From contig DASPGM010000014.1 in assembly GCA_035620615.1 (NCBI GenBank), positions 18,373 through 82,372 on the forward strand: a stretch of 64,000 bases of DNA, given 5' to 3'. Made by a program: the position numbers and the translations under genes. The notes under the pieces are model-generated. The model was not told the origin of the DNA. It searched no databases and worked only from the letters and a program-made list of their open reading frames with translations. This DNA comes from CSP1-1 sp035620615 (GTDB lineage Archaea; Thermoproteota; Nitrososphaeria; Nitrososphaerales; Nitrosopumilaceae). This document shows positions 18,017-26,582 of this stretch, piece after piece. The stretch's first letter is position 1. The number at the start of each line of letters is the position of its first letter.

Positions 18017-18095
18017 AGGATTTTTTGTAAATTCCGTTAGTTAAAACTTGGTTTTTCAAGGCTATTTGACGAACAATTGTTGAGGGTTTTATTAA

Positions 18096-18131
18096 AGTTA
18101 GATAAGGCTAAAAAAGTTAGTCTAGGCTAAA
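18096..18131 (+). promoter_or_regulatory. Two DtxR/IdeR-like operators upstream of the multicopper oxidase promoter
   Basis: Two 17-base copies, AGTTAGATAAGGCTAAA (18096) and AGTTAGTCTAGGCTAAA (18115), lie 19 bases apart, about two helical turns. Each contains the dyad TTAG-N6-CTAA; the second, TTAGTCTAGGCTAA, is nearly perfectly symmetrical. This matches the known DtxR/IdeR box core (TTAGGNNAGNCTAA type). They abut an ATTTAAATA TATA-like box at 18131-18139, which is 25 bases before the ATG at 18164. Repression by a metal-loaded DtxR-family protein is the natural inference. Confidence 0.6.
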
Positions 18132-18163
18132 TTTAAATAGGAAATCAATTAAACTAATTTAAA

Positions 18164-19222
18164 ATGAAAAATTCTAAAACAAATTTCATGGTATTAATTT
18201 TAATTATTATAGGAGTCTTATCTTCTTTATATTTTGTAATTCCTGGAACCATTCAAGCACAATCTGAGGAAAAAACTTTCATTACTCATAATGGTGGCAT
18301 CGTAAAAACTACTGGAGAAGTTTTGGATCCTTTGTATACAAGTTCAACGGTAGAATTTGATCCAATGAATTATCTTCGAGAATTTCACTACGGTCGAATT
18401 TCACAATTATCTGATGGAAATACACTTCGGGAATATACCATAATAGCTGAAGATGATAAAATTATGGAAGTTTCACCTGGGGTATTCTATAATGTTTGGA
18501 CTTTTAATGGAACTGTACCAGGACCTACAATTAGGGCAACAGAAGGAGACATTGTACGAATAAATTTTATAAATAATGGGTCAAAATCCCACACAATTCA
18601 TTTTCATGGAATTCATCCTGCAGAAATGGATGGAGTCTTTGAACCCGTCGGTCCTGGAGGTGGCCAATTTACATACGAGTTTGAAGCTGGACCTGTAGGG
18701 GTTCACCCTTACCATTGTCATGTCATGCCTCTTGAAGAACACATTGTGCATGGATTGTATGGAGTTTTCATTGTAGATCCAAAAGAGGGAAGAGCACCCG
18801 CTGATGAATTGGTTATGGTTCTTAACGGATTGGATACAGATTTTGATACAGAAAATAATTTTTATGCTGCTAACACAATTCCTTTTTACTACCAACACCA
18901 TCCAATTCGGATTAACACTGACGAATTAATCAGAATCTATGTTGTAAACATGGTTGAATTTGATCCCATTAATAATTTTCATTTGCATGGAAATCTTTAT
19001 TATTATTATCCAACTGGAACGGAAACCGTTCCCTCATTTTATACTGATATGATTACACTATCCCAAACTGAAAGAGGAATAATGGAATTTGAATACGATT
19101 ACCCTGGGAAATATCTATTTCATGCTCATAAAGTAGAATTCTCAGAAAAAGGATGGGTTGGAATATTTCTGGTAAAAAACAATTCCACATCTAATTCTTT
19201 AGGGGTAGAATATGGAGGTTAA
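18164..19222 (+). CDS. Two-domain multicopper oxidase
   Basis: This is a 352-residue secreted cupredoxin-type enzyme with an N-terminal signal/anchor (residues about 8-32). Copper-ligand motifs: SHTIHFHGIHP (about 142-152), HPYHCHVMPLEEHIVHG (about 181-197) in domain 1, NNFHLHGN and LFHAHK in domain 2. The type 1 copper motif (HCH) is in domain 1 and the trinuclear ligands are shared, a small two-domain oxidase layout related to NirK and small laccases. Its copper-oxidase role is known for the family; substrate unknown (metal, phenol or nitrogen species). It overlaps the ZIP gene by 11 bases. Confidence 0.88.
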   Translation: MKNSKTNFMVLILIIIGVLSSLYFVIPGTIQAQSEEKTFITHNGGIVKTTGEVLDPLYTSSTVEFDPMNYLREFHYGRISQLSDGNTLREYTIIAEDDKIMEVSPGVFYNVWTFNGTVPGPTIRATEGDIVRINFINNGSKSHTIHFHGIHPAEMDGVFEPVGPGGGQFTYEFEAGPVGVHPYHCHVMPLEEHIVHGLYGVFIVDPKEGRAPADELVMVLNGLDTDFDTENNFYAANTIPFYYQHHPIRINTDELIRIYVVNMVEFDPINNFHLHGNLYYYYPTGTETVPSFYTDMITLSQTERGIMEFEYDYPGKYLFHAHKVEFSEKGWVGIFLVKNNSTSNSLGVEYGG

Positions 19223-20387
19223 CAAAACCTCCAAGGGGCAGCTTTTAGTCAGCGGGCTTGTCCCATTTGGATTGGTTATCATTTTAATCGCCTACATTTT
19301 TGGTCCAGGGGCTGAATTGCTTGACTTGGGTACACCTCTTCCAGAAATTACTATAGAGCAGGTCTACTTTATGAAAGGAGAAATTCAAGTTAGTGTCCGA
19401 AACACTGGCCCAATTCCAGTTGAAGTTGTTATGGCCGATGTAAATGATAGAATTCAACCTTCCGCAATAGAACCAGATAGGTTTTTGGATAGATTTGAAA
19501 CTGCTTTAGTAAGAATTCCTTTTGAATGGAATGAAGCAGAACCCTACATAGTTGGATTAACAATTGAGGATGGAACTCGTTTTGAAAAAGAAATTCAAGC
19601 CGCAGCGTCTACACTAGAACCATCTGGAGATCTTATTAGATTTTTTGCAATTATTGGAACTTATGTTGGTATAATTCCTGTTATGATTGGACTTCTTTGG
19701 CTTCCATTCATTAAACGAATAAGTAAAGCAAAATACAACTTCTTTTTAGCTATTACAGTTGGTCTTCTATTATTTTTGGGAATTGATGCCATAGAGGAAG
19801 CTGTTGAAGTTTCAAATGAATTTCTAGCTGGTAGCTTTAATGGTGCATTGTTAATAGCTACTGTGGTAATACTATCATTTCTTGCATTATATTATTCTGG
19901 AAATAAGCTTGTAGACAGAGTAAAGTCATCATCTTCTTCAAAACCTATTGCTTTAGGTTTAATGATTGCAATTGGAATTGGTCTACATAACTTTGGAGAG
20001 GGATTAGCTATTGGGGCTGCAGTGGGTCTTGGCCAAATCGCATTTAGCACATTTTTAATTGTTGGATTTGCTTTGCATAATACTTCTGAAGGATTTGCTA
20101 TTGCCGCTCCTATGGCAAAAGGAAAACAAATGATTGGCAAGCTTTTTGGATTAGGATTAATTGCAGGAACCCCTGCAATTTTTGGCGCGTGGATTGGAGG
20201 ATTTCTTTTTTCTCCGTTTACTGCAATAATCTTTCTTTCGATAGGTGCAGGAGCAATATTTCAAGTAATTATAGCAATTTTAAGATGGATCCAAGACGAA
20301 GGCGACAAAAGCCTATCTAGTGCATCTGTTGCAGCTGGGATTGGAATCGGAATGTTGATAATGTATATTACCAGCATTTTAGTTTGA
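19212..20387 (+). CDS. ZIP-family metal transporter with extracytoplasmic N-terminal domain
   Basis: The 391 residues begin with one helix (about residues 8-35), then a roughly 100-residue beta-like domain outside the membrane, then the ZIP helices. The two metal motifs are clear: GLHNFGEGLAIGA (about 256-268) and ALHNTSEGFAIAAPM (about 291-305), each H-N-x-x-E-G. ZIPs import Zn, Fe or Mn. The extra N-terminal domain is unusual for ZIP proteins. Overlap with the multicopper oxidase and the shared operators suggest joint metal handling, much as fungal ferroxidase-permease pairs, but that analogy is inference. Confidence 0.88.
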   Translation: MEVNKTSKGQLLVSGLVPFGLVIILIAYIFGPGAELLDLGTPLPEITIEQVYFMKGEIQVSVRNTGPIPVEVVMADVNDRIQPSAIEPDRFLDRFETALVRIPFEWNEAEPYIVGLTIEDGTRFEKEIQAAASTLEPSGDLIRFFAIIGTYVGIIPVMIGLLWLPFIKRISKAKYNFFLAITVGLLLFLGIDAIEEAVEVSNEFLAGSFNGALLIATVVILSFLALYYSGNKLVDRVKSSSSSKPIALGLMIAIGIGLHNFGEGLAIGAAVGLGQIAFSTFLIVGFALHNTSEGFAIAAPMAKGKQMIGKLFGLGLIAGTPAIFGAWIGGFLFSPFTAIIFLSIGAGAIFQVIIAILRWIQDEGDKSLSSASVAAGIGIGMLIMYITSILV

Positions 20388-20394
20388 CAAAATT

Positions 20395-21747
20395 TTAAAC
20401 TGGTTCAGGATGAATTGTTATTATTGCATTCTTAAACCTACTACGAATTTTCCTTTCAATCTGAGATGTTAAATCATGAACAGTCTCGATGGATAAATTT
20501 CTATCAAAAGAGCAATCAAAATCAATTTTTAGTACATCTTGATACTTTAAAGTAACAACTCGTCCAATTTTTTTTATTTGTGTAAATTCTTCAAGTAATT
20601 GGACTAGCATTTCCTTGGTTATTTTACCTTCAATTTTGAGCTTTTCAGGAATGGCCACAAAAGGTTCTAAGTGTATTGTGACATGATGAATTTTAGGAAG
20701 ATTTTTCTGAATTTTTCCTTCTATAATTTCAGAAATTTTATGGGCATCTTCTAAATTCTTTTCCCTATCTACCATTACATGAAAACTTACAAAAATTTTA
20801 CCTTCAGATGAATAGGATGAAATGTTATGAACATCTTTTACACCATCAATGGACATTGCAATATCATTAATCTTTAATTCTTGAGGGACATTTTGCCAGC
20901 TTGGCTCAATTCGTATAGATGTCATTGAGTTTGATATTTGATTTTTTATGTTTTTTTCAGCTTCAGCGGAAATTTCATGAGCCTTATCAAAGCTAACATC
21001 TCCACGTAGTGTAATAGTGACATCGCAAAAAATCGTATCTCCTGATTTTCTCATTAGAATTGGTCCAACTCCAATAACTCCTTCTGTGTTTTGTGAAATT
21101 TCTCTCACTTTGGCAACAAGTCCGGGTGAAATAATGTCAGTAAGATCCATTGCGGTACGATAAATTAATTTTAAGCTCAATACTACAAGCAAAATTCCTA
21201 AAACCAATGCTGCAATAAAGTCTCCTTGGAAAAATCCAACTGTTACAAGCAAAATTCCACCAATTGCTACGATTGTCGAGCCAAGGTCCATAATTGCATG
21301 ATAAAAATCAGCTTTTAGTGTTGTACCGCCAATTTTTTTTATAGATTTTTGTAAAAGAATAATTCTAAAAATATCAACTCCAATTGTGTATATTCCAGCT
21401 GTTATAGCTAAAACTCCTGGTAATATCTGAGGTTCTGGACTTGATAAACGAATTATTGCCTCATAAATGAAAAAGGAGGCAATTAATAAAATTGCTATTC
21501 CTCCAAATAATCCTCCAAGTGATTCAATTTTTCCATGTCCATAAGTATGCTCTGCATCAGGAGGTTTTATAGCCCATTTTGCAGCTAGGAGAAGAACAAT
21601 TGTTACAACACTATCTAAAAGAGCATGAACGCTATCGGTAATTAGACCAAGACTATTAAAAATTAATCCAAAAGCCAGCTCTACTGCAAACGCTGACAAG
21701 ATTGCAAAAAGAGAAATCGTAAGAACCTGAGTTTTTTGCAGAACCAT
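20395..21747 (-). CDS. Cation diffusion facilitator (CDF) metal efflux protein with three C-terminal domains
   Basis: The 450-residue protein has the CDF membrane domain (residues about 1-205) with metal motifs DSVHALLDSV and FYHAIMDLGST. After it come three tandem ferredoxin-like cytoplasmic domains, each ending in a similar strand: SIRIEPSW (about 292), VTIHLEPF (about 372) and ITIHPEPV (C-terminus). Typical CDFs are about 300 residues with one such domain. It exports Zn, Fe, Mn or Co; specificity is not readable. It is convergent with the ZIP gene, pairing an importer and an exporter. Confidence 0.9.
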   Translation of the reverse strand: MVLQKTQVLTISLFAILSAFAVELAFGLIFNSLGLITDSVHALLDSVVTIVLLLAAKWAIKPPDAEHTYGHGKIESLGGLFGGIAILLIASFFIYEAIIRLSSPEPQILPGVLAITAGIYTIGVDIFRIILLQKSIKKIGGTTLKADFYHAIMDLGSTIVAIGGILLVTVGFFQGDFIAALVLGILLVVLSLKLIYRTAMDLTDIISPGLVAKVREISQNTEGVIGVGPILMRKSGDTIFCDVTITLRGDVSFDKAHEISAEAEKNIKNQISNSMTSIRIEPSWQNVPQELKINDIAMSIDGVKDVHNISSYSSEGKIFVSFHVMVDREKNLEDAHKISEIIEGKIQKNLPKIHHVTIHLEPFVAIPEKLKIEGKITKEMLVQLLEEFTQIKKIGRVVTLKYQDVLKIDFDCSFDRNLSIETVHDLTSQIERKIRSRFKNAIITIHPEPV

Positions 21748-21809
21748 GGTTACTTTACACTTTAGGGAGTTACTTATCTTATTACTAGTCTTCTAATTTA
21801 AGACAAATT

Positions 21810-24800
21810 ATGCGACAATGTTATTTGCCTGAAAGCCATTTCTTTCTATTACGAGTTAATTTGAATAAAATCGGTATCATAATTATAGGTTTAATGATAT
21901 TTATCCCAATTTTTTCTGGGTTTCAAGCAGATGCAGCTCATAATCCGAATCTCTATGTTTCAGCTGAAAATTCAGATTTTGAAAACCATTTTGCAGGCTC
22001 TATGGTAATTGAAGTAGTTGTAACTGATCCAAATTATAGTGATGTGGGAAACGCAATGGGGGAACCAGATGTTACTCTAAATGGTAAGGATCTAAGGATG
22101 GTTCAAGCAACAGATGGAAAATGGTATGCATATTTTGCAAGTATAAAAGCAGCAAAAAATGCAGATCAATTAGTTTTAAATGCTGGTCCAGGGGCTATTG
22201 GAAAAAGTTTAGACTTTGGCGTTTTTTGCAGTAGTACGACTTCATCATCAGTTCTTGGAGTAAGTTTTTCTGACACTGAAGGAGTTTCAGTTCCAGGTCG
22301 TATTGGTCTATCAGATTTTACAAATGGTAATTCAGCCTTTACATCATGCACTTCATCTCCAACAGGTGGTAATGAAAATAATGTAGTTCGTAATCCTAGA
22401 TCGATTAACACAAATCCTTCTGTATCTCCAGGACAAATTGGCATTGATATTGATGCATGGCCAATCATTCAATTATTTTCTTTTAGTAATAGTGTAGAAA
22501 TAAAATTTAATCGAGCAGGTGGAGTAGAAAAAACTGTTCTTTCATATGATGATATTCCAAATATTTCATTATCAACGGATAGAAATGGCTATCCAAATAA
22601 CGCCGAAGTTTTCTTAACTATTAATGATATCCAATTAAACCAAGATCCTACAGATGAAGATTCATGGACATTTAACATAAATTCTCCAGAAACAGCTTTT
22701 TATCAAGCATTCACCGAATCTGGTTCAGACTCTGGAAACAATAGTCCAGGTTTAATCAATTTAGTTCCACATCTCTCAAGTCTAGGATTTGAAGATAATG
22801 GAAAACTAGCTATTAATCTTGGAACTATTGCAAGGTTGAAAACTAATGACCAACAACCAAGCCTTTCAGTCTCGGATACTATGAATACCTTTACTCAAAT
22901 CGTCACAGTTGTAGAATCGGAACCCAATTCGGGAAAATTCGAAAATTTTGATTCCAGTAACGAGTCAACTATTGGAATATTAGGAAATGCCCCTAGAGGT
23001 CAGTCTGCTATTATACAATATGATGACAAGTCAACTTCAATTCTAGCAGGCCCTTCTACTGCATCTATATCAATGACTCCAAAAGGTGGTCAATTTAATG
23101 CAGGTCAGCAGGCTCCAGTAACAGTAGTAGATACTGATCAAAATTTTAATTCAGGTTCAAGAGACATCCTTAATGTTTTTCGAAGTACAGCAATTATTCC
23201 TACTTTACAGCTAGGCGAGCCTGCAACTCTTGAAAAAACATCCGGTCTGAAATTCTATACTGTTTCTACTGACACTCTATCTGGGGGATTTTCAGTGGAT
23301 TTTTCGGTTCCAGATAAAAATTCTGATAGACTAATCATTAACACTGCTCCAGTAGGTACAAGCGCCTTTGAAGTAATTTCTATGAACATGGGAATTACTG
23401 CTGGAACATTACAATCATTATTCATTAATAATATCTTACCAAATAATATTGGAACAAATTGGTTAAACTTTGATCTAAAATCAATTGAACAACAATTAGG
23501 GGTTTCTTCATTTTCTGATACGAGTATATCATTACATTTTGGTGGATTACCTGGGACTGCAGTACAAATTCTAGATCCAGGGGATATCTCATCAGGAAGT
23601 GGTTTAATACAACTAGATGACGTAGATATAGTTGCAATAAATTCTGTTCCAAGTTCATCTTCTGTTTTTTTGGTGGTTAATTTTGATTCTTCTGATAATA
23701 CTGTTTCTACAGGAATGATATCTAATGAAAAAGATAGTCAACCAATTGTAGTTGATTTTTTTTCGTTTGGACAAAAAAACAATCAGGATATTAACAATGC
23801 AATTTATCGATTTGAATTAGAAGAGACCGCAAATGATTCTGGAATTTTTGTTGGATCAATTGAATATTCAGTTACAAATCAGGTAAATATTTCAGATCCA
23901 TCTTTAATCAAATCACTTAGAACTATCGATGATAGAATAAAATTTCTAGTTAATAATAGATTGATAGATGAGAAGGGAATTAACATCGCATATTCTGATA
24001 TTTCTGGAGTTGGCGTCATAATTAGTACATCATCAAAAACTGACATCAACACAAATTCGGGAACAGTTTCTTTTACATCTAATACTTATCGTTTTGGACA
24101 ACCAGTTTTTTTTGTTTTAAAAGATCCTGATCTTAATCTAAAACATGATACCATTGAATCATACCAAGTTGTAAATAATCCTAATTCACCTAATGTAGAT
24201 ACCGTTGGAACATCAAATGGCGAAATTCTAGTTGAAATCTTAATCAAAGATTTTCGGTATAAACGTTGTACAATAAATGGACTAGAACATGGAGGTCTTG
24301 CATCAACCGGATTTATTCTTGTAGAAACTGCACCCAATTCGGGAATATTTGAAGGAAGTTTTAAAATGCCCTCACAAATCTGTGATAAAACCGGCACTAA
24401 ACTAATTTCTACAGCAGGTGGAAGCCTTGATGCCAAATATTATGACTTTAGAGATTCTTCAGGAAAACAAAATATTTTTAGCTCAACTAGTCTCGGTTCC
24501 TCATCTATGGGAGAAAGCCCAACAAGCTTAAACTTTAAAAAATTTATAATTCCAGAGTATAGGAAAACTACTGATGTAATTCTCAGTGGCAAGGTAAATA
24601 ATTACAATCAAGGCACAACCATCGACATTACTCTCTTTGGACCAGACCTGTCTTCAGAAAAATTTACTGCATTTGCAACAAAGAATGGAGAATTTAGAGG
24701 AGTTTTTACCTTGCATGACTATTCACTGCCTGGTAATTACAAATTAAGTGTGAGTTATCAAGGTATACATATTGGAGATGAAGAATTTCAGGTCTCAAAA

Positions 24801-25067
24801 TATTTGGTTCCTGATTGGATAAAAAATAATGCAAGGTGGTGGTCTTCAGATCAGATCTCAGACTCTGAATTTATCCGGGGAATTCAACATCTAATAGATA
24901 AAAAAATAATTGTCATACAAAATTCTGTCAAATCTCAAAACGCTGTAGGGGATGTTCCAATATGGATTAAAAATACTGCAAAATGGTGGTCTCAAGATAT
25001 TGTTTCTGACGATGAGTTTGTTGCAGCTATAGAATTTTTTGTAAAAAATGGCATAATAAGGCTATAA
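21810..25067 (+). CDS. Large S-layer-like surface protein
   Basis: This is a 1085-residue secreted protein with a signal peptide ending near ADA (about residue 44). The mature N-terminus has the pattern SAENSDFENHFAGSMVIEV, GEPDVTLNGKDLRMVQ and DGKWYAYFAS, which I recall from the main thaumarchaeal S-layer proteins. The body is Ser/Thr/Asn-rich beta sequence with repeats of the ETAPNSGIFEGS type. Two C-terminal copies of WIKNNARWWSSDQISDSEF and WIKNTAKWWSQDIVSDDEF follow, likely cell-surface attachment modules. It is shorter than the principal S-layer protein, so a paralogue or accessory sheath protein is likely. Confidence 0.75.
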   Translation: MRQCYLPESHFFLLRVNLNKIGIIIIGLMIFIPIFSGFQADAAHNPNLYVSAENSDFENHFAGSMVIEVVVTDPNYSDVGNAMGEPDVTLNGKDLRMVQATDGKWYAYFASIKAAKNADQLVLNAGPGAIGKSLDFGVFCSSTTSSSVLGVSFSDTEGVSVPGRIGLSDFTNGNSAFTSCTSSPTGGNENNVVRNPRSINTNPSVSPGQIGIDIDAWPIIQLFSFSNSVEIKFNRAGGVEKTVLSYDDIPNISLSTDRNGYPNNAEVFLTINDIQLNQDPTDEDSWTFNINSPETAFYQAFTESGSDSGNNSPGLINLVPHLSSLGFEDNGKLAINLGTIARLKTNDQQPSLSVSDTMNTFTQIVTVVESEPNSGKFENFDSSNESTIGILGNAPRGQSAIIQYDDKSTSILAGPSTASISMTPKGGQFNAGQQAPVTVVDTDQNFNSGSRDILNVFRSTAIIPTLQLGEPATLEKTSGLKFYTVSTDTLSGGFSVDFSVPDKNSDRLIINTAPVGTSAFEVISMNMGITAGTLQSLFINNILPNNIGTNWLNFDLKSIEQQLGVSSFSDTSISLHFGGLPGTAVQILDPGDISSGSGLIQLDDVDIVAINSVPSSSSVFLVVNFDSSDNTVSTGMISNEKDSQPIVVDFFSFGQKNNQDINNAIYRFELEETANDSGIFVGSIEYSVTNQVNISDPSLIKSLRTIDDRIKFLVNNRLIDEKGINIAYSDISGVGVIISTSSKTDINTNSGTVSFTSNTYRFGQPVFFVLKDPDLNLKHDTIESYQVVNNPNSPNVDTVGTSNGEILVEILIKDFRYKRCTINGLEHGGLASTGFILVETAPNSGIFEGSFKMPSQICDKTGTKLISTAGGSLDAKYYDFRDSSGKQNIFSSTSLGSSSMGESPTSLNFKKFIIPEYRKTTDVILSGKVNNYNQGTTIDITLFGPDLSSEKFTAFATKNGEFRGVFTLHDYSLPGNYKLSVSYQGIHIGDEEFQVSKYLVPDWIKNNARWWSSDQISDSEFIRGIQHLIDKKIIVIQNSVKSQNAVGDVPIWIKNTAKWWSQDIVSDDEFVAAIEFFVKNGIIRL

Positions 25068-25105
25068 TCGAGTCAACTTTTCTTTCATTTAATACATAAA
25101 TACCC

Positions 25106-26209
25106 ATGATCCCAGATAAAATCCAACAAATGAGACGCTTAGGATACTCTATTTCACTAGTTTTATCATTTATTATAATATCCTATGGTGTCTCAGGGCC
25201 AGTTTTTGGTCAACTCAACCAAACTGAAAGTCAACAGAATTGTGGTCCTAATGAAATTTTTAGAGATGGACAATGTATTGCTGGTGTTGATCCAACTCCT
25301 GCAAACCCAAATTTACTTTTAGAACCTAAAAATAATCCAACTTTCATTCAAGGAAACAAAGTCATGATTTCTGGGAAAGTCAAACTAGATCCAATTCTTC
25401 AACATGCCGTTACTATTCAAATTTTAAATCCTGAAGGTAAGATTGTATCTATTGATCAATCTTTACCCCAGTCTGATGGTTCTTTTGTTTTTGAATTTAT
25501 AGCAGATGGTCCTCTTTGGAAGACTTCGGGATCTTATGAAGTTAAAGCAAGATATGGTCCTGAAAAGGCAAGTATTAATTTTAATTTTAAGGGTGATATT
25601 ACAACAGCACCTCCACCACCAAAATGTGGTCCTAATCAAGAGCTGGTAGATGGAATCTGTAAGAATAAAGAAACAACTCCACCACCCCCACCTCCACCAA
25701 AATGTGGAGCCAATCAAGAATTAGTCAATGGAATATGCATTGATAAGGAACCAGTGGTCACTCCACCACCCCCACCACCAACATGTGGCACCGGTACTCA
25801 TTTAGAGAATGGAAAATGTGTTCCTGATGAAGAAAGAGGTGGATGTTTAATTGCAACTGCAGCATTTGGTACTGAATTAGCACCACAAGTTCAAATGCTA
25901 AGAGAAATTCGTGATAATGCCGTTCTTGGGACTGTATCTGGAACTGCCTTTATGACCGGATTTAACACATTTTACTATTCATTTTCACCAACAATTGCTG
26001 ATTGGGAACGTGAAAATCCAATATTCCAAGATGCAGTTAGAATCACCATAACTCCAATGCTGATGTCACTCTCGTTACTAAATCACGTCGATATAGATTC
26101 TGAGGCAGAAATGTTAGGTTACGGATTAAGTCTAATAATCTTGAATCTTGGAATGTACTTTGTAGCACCAGCTATTGTAATAGTAAAATTAAAGAAAAGA
26201 TTACAATAA
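25106..26209 (+). CDS. Surface protein with Pro-rich repeats and CFI-box C-terminal region
   Basis: The 367 residues comprise a signal peptide (about 1-34); a C-x-P-N-E-I-F-x-D-G-x-C module; a beta-sandwich (GNKVMISGKVKL...SGSYEVKARYG) shared with other secreted proteins in the window; and three Cys-Gly-x-N-x-E-L-V-x-G-x-C modules separated by proline runs. It ends with GGCLIATAAFGTELAPQV and LREIRD, the CFI-box type C-terminal motif, and two hydrophobic segments. The CFI-box is thought to be a sorting or processing signal. The function of the displayed part is unknown. Confidence 0.72.
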   Translation: MIPDKIQQMRRLGYSISLVLSFIIISYGVSGPVFGQLNQTESQQNCGPNEIFRDGQCIAGVDPTPANPNLLLEPKNNPTFIQGNKVMISGKVKLDPILQHAVTIQILNPEGKIVSIDQSLPQSDGSFVFEFIADGPLWKTSGSYEVKARYGPEKASINFNFKGDITTAPPPPKCGPNQELVDGICKNKETTPPPPPPPKCGANQELVNGICIDKEPVVTPPPPPPTCGTGTHLENGKCVPDEERGGCLIATAAFGTELAPQVQMLREIRDNAVLGTVSGTAFMTGFNTFYYSFSPTIADWERENPIFQDAVRITITPMLMSLSLLNHVDIDSEAEMLGYGLSLIILNLGMYFVAPAIVIVKLKKRLQ

Positions 26210-26258
26210 TTCCAGTTTTTCTTTAGGTTATTATACTCTAACAAATCAGGTTGTTTTG

Positions 26259-26582
26259 ATGCATATAGAATATGAAGAATTTGAATCAATTGAAGATATT
26301 TTCATGTACATGTCTTCGGTAGCACCCCCGATGAAAAATACTCTACCCATAAATTCTTACAAAGGTTATGTTTTCTCTTTTATTCCATTAAGTCATTCTA
26401 ACGGAGATGTTTATCTTTTTATTTACACAAAAGGAAAACTTGAAGGGAGAATTTTAGAATTTGATACCAATTCACATTCTTATAAAAAAGTAGAATCAAT
26501 TGAAAGAGCAGATAAAAATTATTTTATTGTTCTTCATCCAAAAAGAAATACAATTGCAGATGTAGCTCTAGAAAAATTATAA
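26259..26582 (+). CDS. Conserved-looking hypothetical protein, 107 residues
   Basis: I do not recognise this protein. It is soluble, begins MHIEYEEFESIEDIF from the ATG at 26259 (a TTG directly before it is possible), and has alternating beta strands (KGYVFSFIPL, GDVYLFIYTKG, NYFIVLHPK). No cysteines or membrane segments are present. It stands alone after the CFI-box protein and overlaps the convergent radical-SAM gene by six bases. Confidence 0.6.
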   Translation: MHIEYEEFESIEDIFMYMSSVAPPMKNTLPINSYKGYVFSFIPLSHSNGDVYLFIYTKGKLEGRILEFDTNSHSYKKVESIERADKNYFIVLHPKRNTIADVALEKL

